Origin: a virus
Strand: one strand, 5' to 3'
Virus record (IMG/VR): IMGVR_UViG_3300023116_000085
Coordinates: 1 to 45,718 of that record
DNA: 45,718 nt
Below, piece by piece: positions 1 through 7,777 of the stretch. The notes under the pieces were generated by a model. It was not told where the DNA came from. It saw nothing but the letters and a program-made list of their open reading frames with translations, and searched no databases. Position numbers and translations under genes: made by a program. Position 1 is the first letter of the stretch. The number at the start of each line of letters is the position of its first letter.

Positions 1-71
1 TGGAGGACAGGCTCACCAAGCTGCCTCTTACAATAAGTGATAAGATCAGCCCTAGAACTTGGAGATGCCAT
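1..71 (-). CDS. N-terminal start of a probable neck protein (gp13-like), partial
   Basis: The ATG at 69-71 opens a frame that leaves the window after 23 residues (MASPSSRADLITYCKRQLG...). This N-terminus resembles the gp13 neck or head-completion proteins of T4-like cyanophages as I recall them, and T4 gene 13 also follows the fibre genes. With so few residues the call rests partly on gene order. Other structural proteins with a similar opening cannot be excluded. The frame is open to the window edge and follows a terminator hairpin. Confidence 0.6.
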   Translation of the reverse strand, partial: MASPSSRADLITYCKRQLGEPVL

Positions 72-77
72 TACACA

Positions 78-116
78 CAAAAAATCCCTTCTTACCTATT
101 TAGGAAGAAGGGATTT
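78..116 (-). terminator. Intrinsic terminator-like hairpin before the gp13-like gene
   Basis: A 12-bp perfect stem (AAATCCCTTCTT / AAGAAGGGATTT, arms 105-116 and 82-93) closes an 11-base loop and runs into six T residues on the minus strand. It begins five bases after the stop codon of the 61-residue gene. Confidence 0.9.
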
Positions 117-118
117 AG

Positions 119-126
119 TATTTATT
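119..126 (-). promoter_or_regulatory. Late promoter-like octamer before the gp13-like gene (AATAAATA)
   Basis: AATAAATA contains the TAA stop (122-124) of the 61-residue gene and lies 47 bases before the next start. Unlike the others, a terminator-like hairpin lies between it and the gene, two bases downstream. Confidence 0.5.
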
Positions 127-307
127 CTGCTGGTGCTTCTGCTTCTGCTTCTGGTTCTTGTTCTAGAAGTCCGAGAGTTTCAAGACCACCTTGTAGTTTG
201 ATCTTATACTCTTTTGCCTTGACTAGATTTTCTTCTAGTTCTTTGATTTGCTTTTCGGTAGTAGCAATTTGTTCTTCGAAATTTGCTTTTAGTGTTGAAG
301 GGTCCAT
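122..307 (-). CDS. 61-residue acidic coiled-coil protein
   Basis: I chose the ATG at 305-307 (61 residues); a GTG three codons earlier is also open but has no better ribosome-binding site. Residues ~8-45 form a charged helix with heptad-like leucine and isoleucine spacing. The phrase AKEYKIKLQGGLETLGLLEQ recalls a small protein common in T4-like cyanophages, with no function I can name. The C-terminal tail is acidic and repetitive (EPEAEAEAPAE), encoded by a GCTTCT-type hexanucleotide repeat. It has its own late promoter and is followed by a terminator-like hairpin. Confidence 0.75.
   Translation of the reverse strand: MDPSTLKANFEEQIATTEKQIKELEENLVKAKEYKIKLQGGLETLGLLEQEPEAEAEAPAE
135..152. 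repeat. Hexanucleotide microsatellite (GCTTCT x3)
   Basis: Three perfect copies of GCTTCT encode the EAEAEA part of the acidic tail of the 61-residue protein. Slippage here would change tail length in frame. Confidence 0.7.
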
Positions 308-335
308 AGTTATCACTGAAAATGGTGTGTATGAT

Positions 336-343
336 TATTTATT
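336..343 (-). promoter_or_regulatory. Late promoter abutting a stop codon (AATAAATA)
   Basis: AATAAATA starts on the last base of the oxygenase TAA stop (343-345), forming TAAATAAATA. It lies 28 bases before the ATG of the 61-residue gene. Confidence 0.7.
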
Positions 344-927
344 TACATGTCACATAGATTGAATGAGATAGATATTCGGTTCCCCTCACAGTAATGAGGA
401 TCTACAAAATGATCTAACCAGTTTGGAAAAACGTATCCATGTCCAATTTTTGGAGTAATTCTGTGGAATACATGATGATCGTAGTATCTTCCAACTCTTG
501 TTTGAGCACGAGGATCTACAAATACTAACTGACCTTCTTTTTCTCCGAGATTTTGTGGCACATCTAAGTATAGCACACCACTAAACAAAGCAGAGGGGTG
601 GTTATGAAAAGATGAAAAGTCTCCTTTACGCATTACCATTCCCCAACAATTGATTCTGGAAATTTCTGGTGGTGGGATTGCTCTGTCTTGAGAAACAGCA
701 TGTTCCTGAATCATTGTATGAAGAAGCAACTTTAGATCTTTGGACCACTGTTCTTTTCTATTACACAAGTCATCCCTAGAATGATATCCAGTTTCCCCTC
801 TCATTGAATAAGAACGGTGCTCTTCTGGTATAGTTTCTTCTTGTAGAATATGGTTGATAATATCAAATCGAAGGGTATCAATATCTTTGATAATAAAATC
901 AGATACCCTAGTTACAAATAAATCCAT
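343..927 (-). CDS. 2OG-Fe(II) oxygenase-like protein (TIGR02466-type), copy 3
   Basis: The 194-residue product is the most typical of the three oxygenases. NCWGMVMRKGDFSSFHNHPS (His108, His110) is followed by LFSGVLYLDVP and QLVFVDPRAQ. The distal site follows with GHGYVFPNWLDHFV (His173) and NRISISFN (Arg184). These are the iron- and 2-oxoglutarate-binding positions of the family. It starts six bases after the 118-residue gene with no distinct ribosome-binding site. Its TAA stop touches the next late promoter octamer. Family members are frequent in cyanomyoviruses; substrates have not been assigned as far as I know. Confidence 0.92.
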   Translation of the reverse strand: MDLFVTRVSDFIIKDIDTLRFDIINHILQEETIPEEHRSYSMRGETGYHSRDDLCNRKEQWSKDLKLLLHTMIQEHAVSQDRAIPPPEISRINCWGMVMRKGDFSSFHNHPSALFSGVLYLDVPQNLGEKEGQLVFVDPRAQTRVGRYYDHHVFHRITPKIGHGYVFPNWLDHFVDPHYCEGNRISISFNLCDM

Positions 928-933
928 AAAATT

Positions 934-1290
934 TTAAAGTCCGTTTGGTTTTTGAATATTTTCTTTTACTGCGAGGATTGTGTCTAGCATTTCGCCTTCT
1001 GGACCTAGATCAATTCCATTGTCTCTGAGGTGTTTCATAATTTTCCAGATGGAATCAATCTGCTCAACTTCATTTGGATATGCTTCACGTCTTTTTCCAA
1101 TATAAGAAAGGTCAACTTGATCTAGATCTGGATGTCTTCTATGCTCCCAAACCATATCCTCCCATTCTTCACGAGTGTATGGTCTTTGTGTACCATCTGC
1201 TTCTACATGAATGTATTTGTCTGGTCTATCACCTTTATTGTGATAGTATGAGAGTTTCTCTGCTTTTGTAATTTCTCTTAGTTTTTTCAT
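934..1290 (-). CDS. 118-residue unrecognised protein, possibly fibre-associated
   Basis: It starts three bases after the adhesin-like gene, with AGGA in the last codons as ribosome-binding site. The protein is charged, with KYIHVEADGTQRPYTREEWE in the first half and RREAYPNEVEQIDSIWKIMK in the second. The YP-x4-QID-x-W pattern resembles the YPSxxxQLDxL motif of small proteins encoded next to phage tail-fibre genes, often assembly-related. That resemblance is weak evidence for a fibre assembly or attachment role. No membrane segment is seen. Confidence 0.7.
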   Translation of the reverse strand: MKKLREITKAEKLSYYHNKGDRPDKYIHVEADGTQRPYTREEWEDMVWEHRRHPDLDQVDLSYIGKRREAYPNEVEQIDSIWKIMKHLRDNGIDLGPEGEMLDTILAVKENIQKPNGL

Positions 1291-1293
1291 GGA

Positions 1294-2202
1294 TCAATAT
1301 CCTGTGTATGGTCCTGCTAATGGATAATCTCTAATAGATGGTTGGGTAGCATAAACAGCACAAGCAAAGTTGCAACCACTACTAACACTTCTCATCCCTT
1401 GATTATTATAAATTCTAAGTCCACCCATTGGATAAGCAGTGCTTTGATATTGAGAAGCACCTCTCCAAACTCCACCACCATAGTATGCACCACCATTTTG
1501 CTCTGTGGCACCTCCACCGTGATAGTAGAATGCCCAGTAGTTTGCAGTGCTGTTATTTGGCGTGTTTGAGAACCATAGGGTAGTTCCCCATGATGCTTCA
1601 CCGTTTGACTGCAATTCATAACTATCGTTTAGGGTAGTGATCTGGAAGTATGATCTACCACCAGTACCAGATGCATCTCTAGGACGACCATCATTTGCGT
1701 GCCAACCAGAACCCATGTGGAAATAGTTGTTGCCCGTATCTACACTACCATCTGCTTTGATAAAACGACAGTAATACTCACCATTACCACCACCTTGCTC
1801 ATAGAAGTTCATGATAACTTCATATGAGTTATAATATTGCTTGATTGGTGATCCAGTTCCAGGACCCCAAAAAATATCTAAACTAGAAAAAGGATCACTT
1901 CTTTCAACCCAAGCAACTAATTTTCTACCACCAACAGGAACCCAAAGACTATCAGATGGAGCTCCTGCAGGATTTTCATAATAATGCTCTAATTGTGCAT
2001 CATCAGTATTATATCTGATAGTTTCTGCAGTAGCAGTAGATCTTTCTGCTCTGGTTCCCCTTTCGATAGCGTTTGCAGCAAAGGGGTCAATTCCATTGAT
2101 AGTCATACCTTGTGGATAATTGACTGTTCCCGTGGAATCAATCTCCATAGCGACGTTACCACCCGACGCTCGAATTTGCCCAACTTCCAGAATACTAGCC
2201 AT
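1294..2202 (-). CDS. 302-residue glycine-rich adhesin-like protein
   Basis: The N-terminus MASILEVGQIRASGG, with a following MEIDSTGTVNYP, resembles the start of the 380-residue protein and of phage fibre tips. The segment IRYNTDDAQLEHYYENP followed by LWVPVGG is a fibre repeat of the kind also seen in the 1,790-residue protein. The C-terminal 120 residues are rich in Gly, Tyr, Asn and Ser (GGGATEQNGGAYYGGGVWRG) and end GPYTGY. Short phage adhesins often have such glycine-rich ends. It has no signal peptide or enzyme motif. It starts a new unit under its own late promoter, and a third oxygenase gene follows. Adhesin is the most likely role, but nothing proves receptor binding. Confidence 0.75.
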   Translation of the reverse strand: MASILEVGQIRASGGNVAMEIDSTGTVNYPQGMTINGIDPFAANAIERGTRAERSTATAETIRYNTDDAQLEHYYENPAGAPSDSLWVPVGGRKLVAWVERSDPFSSLDIFWGPGTGSPIKQYYNSYEVIMNFYEQGGGNGEYYCRFIKADGSVDTGNNYFHMGSGWHANDGRPRDASGTGGRSYFQITTLNDSYELQSNGEASWGTTLWFSNTPNNSTANYWAFYYHGGGATEQNGGAYYGGGVWRGASQYQSTAYPMGGLRIYNNQGMRSVSSGCNFACAVYATQPSIRDYPLAGPYTGY

Positions 2203-2231
2203 GAAAAGGCACTCAAATCTACTTTACATGT

Positions 2232-2882
2232 TTATTTATGTAGAGGAACTACCCTATAGGAATACTTGTCGTTATTAACAATTTCTGGCATAAAGTTCAT
2301 TGATATGGAAATTCTGCCATCTAATTGATTATCGCTGTATCCATGAGTTAGGTTAGACTGCCACAAAATCAATTCACCCTCTTCTGGAAAAACAAAAACA
2401 TCTGAGTTATATTTGTTTGGATTTGATTTATCACATTGCAGTGTGATAGTTGGGAAATGTGAATGTGTTGAATTTTCTGGATGCCTAAAACATAGTGGAG
2501 AATGTCCTTGTTTAAAGTTAACATAGTAAGTACCAGAAATATAAGCATTGCCATGAAAGTGTGGATATTGTCCACCACCTTTATCGCATAAGTTTAACCA
2601 GCTATCAGTAATAATCATATTACCACTGATATTATATCCCAAAGTATTTTTTACAAAATCCGTACAAGTTTTTTCCATCCATTCTCTGAATTCTAAGAAA
2701 CATTCTTTGTGTAAAAATGACTTATTAGTTTCATTATCAAAATGATATAAAGATGAATCCTTTGCATTCGGTTCCATCTCAGTTCCTTCCATAAGATCTA
2801 ATATAGTTTTTTTAGTTGGTTCTGATTTATCGTAAATGATTCTCCCAATTGCATTTGGGAAAATATCGAAGGTTTCAATCAT
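2232..2882 (-). CDS. 2OG-Fe(II) oxygenase-like protein (TIGR02466-type), copy 2
   Basis: The ATG at 2880-2882 overlaps the upstream TGA as ATGA, giving 216 residues; an upstream in-frame start (222 residues) would overlap by 22 bases and is less likely. Motifs: TDSWLNL, then YPHFHGNAYISGTYYV (His108, His110), LILWQSNLTHGY (His180) and GRISISMNF (Arg190). This is the double-stranded beta-helix layout of the 2-oxoglutarate oxygenases. It has an extra loop between the halves (PENSTHSHFP). The last codons with the TAA stop form the CATAAATA promoter octamer of the next unit. Its substrate is unknown. Confidence 0.88.
   Translation of the reverse strand: MIETFDIFPNAIGRIIYDKSEPTKKTILDLMEGTEMEPNAKDSSLYHFDNETNKSFLHKECFLEFREWMEKTCTDFVKNTLGYNISGNMIITDSWLNLCDKGGGQYPHFHGNAYISGTYYVNFKQGHSPLCFRHPENSTHSHFPTITLQCDKSNPNKYNSDVFVFPEEGELILWQSNLTHGYSDNQLDGRISISMNFMPEIVNNDKYSYRVVPLHK
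2233..2240 (-). promoter_or_regulatory. Late promoter on a stop codon (CATAAATA)
   Basis: CATAAATA overlaps the His-Lys codons and TAA stop of the oxygenase and lies 30 bases before the 302-residue gene. It differs from the T4 consensus only at the first base. Confidence 0.7.
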
Positions 2883-3433
2883 AATATTTTTACGTTCCAA
2901 GCAATACTAATTCTATCGTCATTTGATTTATTTTCCAATACTCTATGAAGTATGTTTGATGGAAAAATTAATACCCTTCCTTCCACTGGAGTAATAGAAA
3001 CTGATGGTGAAAGATTTGCTTCTTGAGAAACAGAACTAAGCAGATTGAAAGATTCAATATATGCTGGGTTTGTTAACTCAATGTCTCCAGAATTTTCTAA
3101 AGACTTCACATACATCACAACAGAAAGATCTGATCCTGGGTGTGTATGTCTTTCATTAAAAGTTTTTGGTGGATTGATATTTATCCACGGCATACTGAAA
3201 GCAAAATTTGATGTCAGATATTTTGAAAGACAATCTGAAATTTCTTTGTATACATCTTCAAGTAAATCAATCTGTTTGTGTTCAGATTGCCATCCTCCGA
3301 TATTTGATATTGTAACTCCTGCACTTTCTTTTTGATCTTGATAGCAATACCTAACCAATTTATTTCTATAATCTAGATAATTTTCTAGATCATGTGCGAT
3401 TAATTGAATTGGAAATAATGGGAATAGTTTCAT
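2879..3433 (-). CDS. 2OG-Fe(II) oxygenase-like protein (TIGR02466-type), copy 1
   Basis: The ATG at 3431-3433 forms an ATGA overlap with the upstream stop, giving 184 residues; an upstream in-frame ATG (195 residues) would overlap by 37 bases and adds cysteine-containing residues not expected in the family. Expected residues are present: ERHTHPGSD (His96, His98), FPSNILHRV (His163) and RISIAWN (Arg174). These fit the non-haem iron and 2-oxoglutarate sites of small phage oxygenases, which hydroxylate an unknown substrate. The copies differ greatly in sequence, so they are not recent duplicates. The stop overlaps the next gene's ATG. Confidence 0.85.
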   Translation of the reverse strand: MKLFPLFPIQLIAHDLENYLDYRNKLVRYCYQDQKESAGVTISNIGGWQSEHKQIDLLEDVYKEISDCLSKYLTSNFAFSMPWININPPKTFNERHTHPGSDLSVVMYVKSLENSGDIELTNPAYIESFNLLSSVSQEANLSPSVSITPVEGRVLIFPSNILHRVLENKSNDDRISIAWNVKIL

Positions 3434-5127
3434 TTCTTCAGTACAAAAATTACAATACCATTCCACCAGGAGTTAGAGTCTTCCAACTCATCTGTAAGAA
3501 TGATTCTCTCATACAAAATGTCTAGTTTATTTTCGGATGCAAACTCCTTTGCAGATTCTACCACATCTTTAAAATTTGCATCGTCTACAATAAGGATAAA
3601 CTCATCCTCTGTGTAATTAAGAATATGATTTAAACAAGACTTCTGGACGGATCCATCATGGTCTGCATCATAAAAAATAGTGTTGACTTTCTTATCCAAG
3701 TTTTCTTCCGTAGCAATACGAATATCACCATTTAGAATAGCGATGTTGCTGTTGTCAGTCCATGTAGTTTTGACGTTTTCAATAAACTTTTCAATAGATC
3801 CTTCTTCACCAGACCACTTGATATCATCTCTTACTGGTCTGATGTTCTTATCTTCCCAATGATCAGCAGCGTATGCAGTGAGATCGTTGCCTTGGATAGC
3901 AGCACAGAATGTACTTCCATTGTATACACCAACTTCTAGATACTTGGTGTCGTCATAGGAACAGATATTATTGAGGAAGTGCCTGACAGTATTAGATGAC
4001 AGACCTTCGATGTCATGATTAAACTTAGATTCTTTCTTTGTTGCTTTTTCTATAGAATCTAAACAACGTTGAATATATGGGTGCAACTCACGATCTTGTT
4101 TTTTAAGGTGTGCGTCAACGACAGACTCACAGTAATTACAGTCCCAGCAATCAAACTTACATGTTTTGATCTTGTCTCTCCAAATATCAATAGGACGATC
4201 TTTCATATCAAGATCTTCCATATATGGATCAAGTTGTGGGAAGAGTAGTTCTTCTTCTCTGTCCCATCTCTCAATGATATCCATAGACTCTTTCAGACGC
4301 ATCATACTCTCGCGTCCGTGCATCTTGAATACATCAATACCTAGATCAAGGAATTCTTGCCAGTCTTCTCTCCAAGGTGGAATGTTTGCTGCTTTTAATG
4401 ATACAGCAGCATCCTCATACTGCCAGGTAGAGCAAGAGACTCTACTAATAGAATCATTAAAATATTGTGGACCATCTCCACATCTTGTAGCATTGAATTG
4501 ATAATGCTCTGGCATGATAGGACAACCGCCCCAGCATCCTTCATTAGCAAGTAGAGAAAGCTTTACTGGTTTGTCAATAGAAGCACAATATTCTTTAGCA
4601 TCAATAATACGCTCTAGTTGCTCCCTATCACGCATCAGGTCTCTGTCTAGATTGACATAATGAAATCCTGCCTTGGCTGCAGCAACTACTTCATTGGGTC
4701 TAGTAACCTCGCGTAGAATAGTATTCTTAATATACAGTTCAGGAAATTCTTTCTGAATCTGTCCTGTAGATACCCATGTTGTATGTGGTAGAGTTACAAT
4801 ACGAATACCTTTATGGTATAGTGGTTTAAAGTTCTCTATCCACAAATCTAGATTTTTCTGATCTGGTCTTACCCACATATTATTGAAAGTGGCAGAAAGG
4901 GGAATTCCAGTCTGATCCGCAATCCATAAAGCATTGATAGTTGTTCCCCTTACTGGATCTTTTACAAAGATATCTCCCATCGCATCTTGACCAAATGGTT
5001 CGATGCGACATGTAAAATATAGATCATAGATCAAATCTTTATTCTTTTTCAAGAAAGGAATAAAGTGGTCTTGTGTAAACTTCCAATCAGATTTCGGGTT
5101 GATCGGTAGACTGAAGATACTTCGCAT
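3430..5127 (-). CDS. U32-peptidase-like domain fused to a class I methyltransferase
   Basis: I chose the ATG at 5125-5127 (565 residues) because AAGGA lies eight bases upstream; an ATG nine bases earlier has the same AAGG with no spacing. Residues below count from that earlier ATG. Residues ~5-340 look like a U32-family barrel: FSLPINP near the start, ANEGCWGGCP (Cys201, Cys205), GIDVFKMHGR (~266-275), which matches the U32 FKIEGR signature, and a cysteine cluster C326-x3-C330-x2-C333-x2-C336 that could hold an iron-sulfur cluster. Residues ~380-568 look like an SAM-dependent methyltransferase: YLEVGVYNGST (motif I), then IFYDADHDGS and LIVDD. Known U32 enzymes hydroxylate tRNA, rRNA or ubiquinone precursors rather than cut proteins. 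The substrate here is unknown. The stop TGA overlaps the next start as ATGA. Confidence 0.75.
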   Translation of the reverse strand: MRSIFSLPINPKSDWKFTQDHFIPFLKKNKDLIYDLYFTCRIEPFGQDAMGDIFVKDPVRGTTINALWIADQTGIPLSATFNNMWVRPDQKNLDLWIENFKPLYHKGIRIVTLPHTTWVSTGQIQKEFPELYIKNTILREVTRPNEVVAAAKAGFHYVNLDRDLMRDREQLERIIDAKEYCASIDKPVKLSLLANEGCWGGCPIMPEHYQFNATRCGDGPQYFNDSISRVSCSTWQYEDAAVSLKAANIPPWREDWQEFLDLGIDVFKMHGRESMMRLKESMDIIERWDREEELLFPQLDPYMEDLDMKDRPIDIWRDKIKTCKFDCWDCNYCESVVDAHLKKQDRELHPYIQRCLDSIEKATKKESKFNHDIEGLSSNTVRHFLNNICSYDDTKYLEVGVYNGSTFCAAIQGNDLTAYAADHWEDKNIRPVRDDIKWSGEEGSIEKFIENVKTTWTDNSNIAILNGDIRIATEENLDKKVNTIFYDADHDGSVQKSCLNHILNYTEDEFILIVDDANFKDVVESAKEFASENKLDILYERIILTDELEDSNSWWNGIVIFVLKK

Positions 5128-5842
5128 TAATTTCATCCTTAATTTGATCTAGTAGAGGTACGTTCATTGTTTCCTCAATTCCGTGGAATGTAGGAATGTT
5201 TACATCAGGAGACTCTGCATATGCCTTGAAGTATTTTTCCGTTCTTCCAGTAATCTTATCCATGGAAAGTTTCATAAGACATGAATACTGGGAAGCGACA
5301 TCGAGGATTGCAATCTGATCTTCTTGCTTCATCATAGCAATAGAATCTAAATTACCAGTACCTACTCTACCATGAGCCATAAGATCTAAAGCAGCTTGTT
5401 TGCCCATTCTAGCAATCCAATACTTTCTTTCTTCCTCTTCATTCCACTCTGATGCTTTTTCAAGTTCTTCTTTAGTGGTAATATGTTTTTGAATATGTTC
5501 CACAAAAACATTTAGTTCATAAGATAACTGGGACTTTCTTCTTTCCCACATCTCTAGATCTAACTTGGCATCATCTACTTCAATCTCCGCTTCTTCTTTT
5601 TCAAAAGCGGTTTCTGCATTATCTAATCTATCTTGAGCAATCTTAACGGCGAGAGCACTTCTTCTCTCACCAATTTTCATTTTCTCAAAGTTATGCAATC
5701 TATTTTCAATTTCAAGCATAACCTGTTTTAGTTGCCTATCTCCAGTTACATGAGACTTAATTACATAGTCATCTATTTGATTTTTTGACATGCCAATAGC
5801 AACCTTTTTGGCAAGTTCAAATATTTCTTCTGTTGTGATCAT
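5087..5842 (-). CDS. Unrecognised 251-residue coiled-coil protein
   Basis: Residues ~30-130 are strongly charged and helical with heptad-like spacing (AVKIAQDRLDNAETAFEKEE, then LDLEMWERRKSQLSYEL), indicating a long coiled coil. The following segment KYWIARMGKQAALDLMAHGR and TGNLDSIAMM looks like a small globular helical domain. It starts 21 bases after the previous gene with a weak ribosome-binding site and no promoter motif. Its 3' end overlaps the next gene by 41 bases. It may be an assembly chaperone or scaffold for the neighbouring adhesin; I recall no named family. Confidence 0.7.
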   Translation of the reverse strand: MITTEEIFELAKKVAIGMSKNQIDDYVIKSHVTGDRQLKQVMLEIENRLHNFEKMKIGERRSALAVKIAQDRLDNAETAFEKEEAEIEVDDAKLDLEMWERRKSQLSYELNVFVEHIQKHITTKEELEKASEWNEEEERKYWIARMGKQAALDLMAHGRVGTGNLDSIAMMKQEDQIAILDVASQYSCLMKLSMDKITGRTEKYFKAYAESPDVNIPTFHGIEETMNVPLLDQIKDEINAKYLQSTDQPEI

Positions 5843-5863
5843 AACTAAATCAAAAATAATAAC

Positions 5864-6607
5864 TTAGAATTTAATACCAGGAGCGACGGGATTTTGCGAT
5901 CTTGTTTGTTCATCAATTCTCTTTTCATCCTTTGCCTGTTCATAAGGCATTGGGATTCCCATCTTATCCTCATATAGTCTATTTAGTTGCCTAATAGTAG
6001 AGCATCTGTAGAACTGCTGTTTTAAAGAATTCATATTGATAAACAATTCTTTAGTTGCTAACCTATATGATTCTTTCTTCTCTAAAATAGAATCCTTCAA
6101 TTTTTCAACTGTGATGCCCTTAGCACCTGCTAATTCAGACAGAATAAAATCAGTTCCATTATTAAGATCTTCTGAAATATAATCCCAGTTTTTCTTTTCT
6201 AATTCAGACACTCCATCATCTAGAGATTTAAATCTTGTTTCAAATGTATCTTCAATGATAACCTTAGCAAACAATTTCATTGTTTTCAAGACAGTATTAT
6301 ATCTTTTATCTGTCATTGGAATAGCAATCTTTGAAGACATTGAAGTGTCATAATATGACAAAACATCAAACTCCGTATTCAATTCCACATCAGCAGAGGA
6401 GATTTTGATGGTTGATCTAATATCTCCCCAACTTCTCATACCAAAGATTGCCATTTCTTTGTCAATCTCTACCGCATACCCTGGTAGTAATTTTGCTTCT
6501 TCCTCTTCAATTGAAAAACAATTCCAATCTAGAATATTGTTGATTGGTGCAAATGATCTCAAGACCGAGGAATCAAATGTATTTTTGCAAATAAAGTATC
6601 TTCTCAT
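5864..6607 (-). CDS. Unrecognised 247-residue protein
   Basis: The ATG lies two bases after the 380-residue gene and has AGGAG (inside that gene's last codons) about seven bases upstream, which fixes the start. The protein has a mixed N-terminal half (RSFAPINNILDWNCF) and a helical, charged C-terminal half (residues ~140-235). It has no signal peptide and no recognisable enzyme motif. Placement directly behind an adhesin-like gene suggests a fibre-associated structural or assembly role, which is only inferred. Confidence 0.7.
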   Translation of the reverse strand: MRRYFICKNTFDSSVLRSFAPINNILDWNCFSIEEEEAKLLPGYAVEIDKEMAIFGMRSWGDIRSTIKISSADVELNTEFDVLSYYDTSMSSKIAIPMTDKRYNTVLKTMKLFAKVIIEDTFETRFKSLDDGVSELEKKNWDYISEDLNNGTDFILSELAGAKGITVEKLKDSILEKKESYRLATKELFINMNSLKQQFYRCSTIRQLNRLYEDKMGIPMPYEQAKDEKRIDEQTRSQNPVAPGIKF

Positions 6608-6609
6608 TT

Positions 6610-7752
6610 TTAGACTCCTGTGTATCCAGTTGCTAGTGTACCATATTCCATAGCAGCACCAGATGCTCTACCCCCTGGTCCCGTTGAGTTTAGTGAGGAA
6701 CTGAATGTAAAACTATGAGTAGAGTAGTTAAATGATCCTCCAGTATTGTTCTGAGCGCCATTATACATGCCGTTCATGAAACCATAATCCATACCTGTGT
6801 GGAAAGTTTCTTCTCCTGTATTTCCTGGTTTAGAAACAGATTGAAGGTTAGAACCAGAAGCAGTATCTCTTCTCGTCATAGCAGCGTTGGTTTGATAACC
6901 ACCTGCTTCATTCCAGTAAGAGAATCCTTTTCTACTAGAAACTGTTTTATTAGTTCCATCTGTTCCTGGAGGAGAACCCCAAGAGGTCCATGACTGTGTG
7001 GCGAAGTCAAACAAATATGCATTTCCACCTTGCTTATACATTCCATTATTTTCGCCATAACCACATGCTGGGTTGTTTCCACCAGATCCACCAGATCCAG
7101 CAACTGTAGTCACACCATCATTTGTCAAGTCATATCTATCTGGACGATCTCCATTGTCTCCACAAACATATGCATACTTAAAGTCTCTTTTCATAATTGA
7201 AGTTCTGTTTCTGGCAGTTGCCATAGAAGTAGCAGTTCCTGCATTTGTTTCGGTTGTCATACTGAAAGTCGAAACATTAGTGCTATTGGTGTTCCAGTTA
7301 TCACCTGAACAATATACATATGCTCTCATATTGGCATTCTGAGCACCTGCAGTATATGCATCCGAGTATGTTAAGAGATCGCCTAAATTGGATATTGTAA
7401 ATGTAGAGTGTGCTAATCTATTAACATTTTTCCAAGAAGATGAGGATTGATATCCTGCTGCGGGATATCCTCTAGTGATAGCAAATCCATCTTCAAAATT
7501 AACAATAATTTCCCAATATGCATTGACACCATCAGACTTTAGAACAGCGCCTGCAGTAGTACCTTCTTGTCCCACTGGGATTTGTTCTGGCAATGTGGAG
7601 AATGGTTGACCGTTAACCAACAAATCATTGTTGCCAATGTCAATATCTCCACCAAAGGTACATGAACCATCAGTGTTTAGTGAAATGTTGGGTGTTGTAG
7701 ATTGACCAGCTGCTGTATACTTCAGCTGGTCAACTCTTAATTCGGACGCCAT
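6610..7752 (-). CDS. 380-residue adhesin-like protein, possibly a kelch-type propeller
   Basis: The N-terminus MASELRVDQLKYTAAGQ and the segment to residue ~50 resemble fibre attachment regions; the 302-residue protein downstream starts in a similar way. From about residue 100 there are spaced strands that look like kelch blades: AYVYCSGDN (~144), YAYVCGDN...RYDL (~193-209), YLFDFATQSW (~246) and FNYSTHSF (~341). A glycine-rich linker lies near residue 220. It ends ATGYTGV. A short virion adhesin or fibre tip is the likely role. The propeller is inferred from pattern alone. It is the first gene of a tightly packed unit, and its 3' end carries AGGAG, which serves the next gene. Confidence 0.75.
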   Translation of the reverse strand: MASELRVDQLKYTAAGQSTTPNISLNTDGSCTFGGDIDIGNNDLLVNGQPFSTLPEQIPVGQEGTTAGAVLKSDGVNAYWEIIVNFEDGFAITRGYPAAGYQSSSSWKNVNRLAHSTFTISNLGDLLTYSDAYTAGAQNANMRAYVYCSGDNWNTNSTNVSTFSMTTETNAGTATSMATARNRTSIMKRDFKYAYVCGDNGDRPDRYDLTNDGVTTVAGSGGSGGNNPACGYGENNGMYKQGGNAYLFDFATQSWTSWGSPPGTDGTNKTVSSRKGFSYWNEAGGYQTNAAMTRRDTASGSNLQSVSKPGNTGEETFHTGMDYGFMNGMYNGAQNNTGGSFNYSTHSFTFSSSLNSTGPGGRASGAAMEYGTLATGYTGV

Positions 7753-7777
7753 GGATACTCAATTATCACGCTATGTA

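Noticed and set aside
2883-2900. Longer N-terminus for oxygenase copy 2 (222 residues)
   Set aside because: The start at 2882 gives the ATGA overlap seen at the previous junction; the longer form overlaps the upstream gene by 22 bases and adds MERKNI with no family match.
3434-3466. Longer N-terminus for oxygenase copy 1 (195 residues)
   Set aside because: It would overlap the methyltransferase frame by 37 bases; the ATGA start at 3433 is more plausible.
4128-4162. C-x3-C-x2-C motif (residues 326-333) suggesting a radical SAM enzyme
   Set aside because: Radical SAM cysteines normally lie near the N-terminus of the barrel. Here they follow the barrel and the GIDVFKMHGR stretch, which fits U32-type iron-sulfur binding better.
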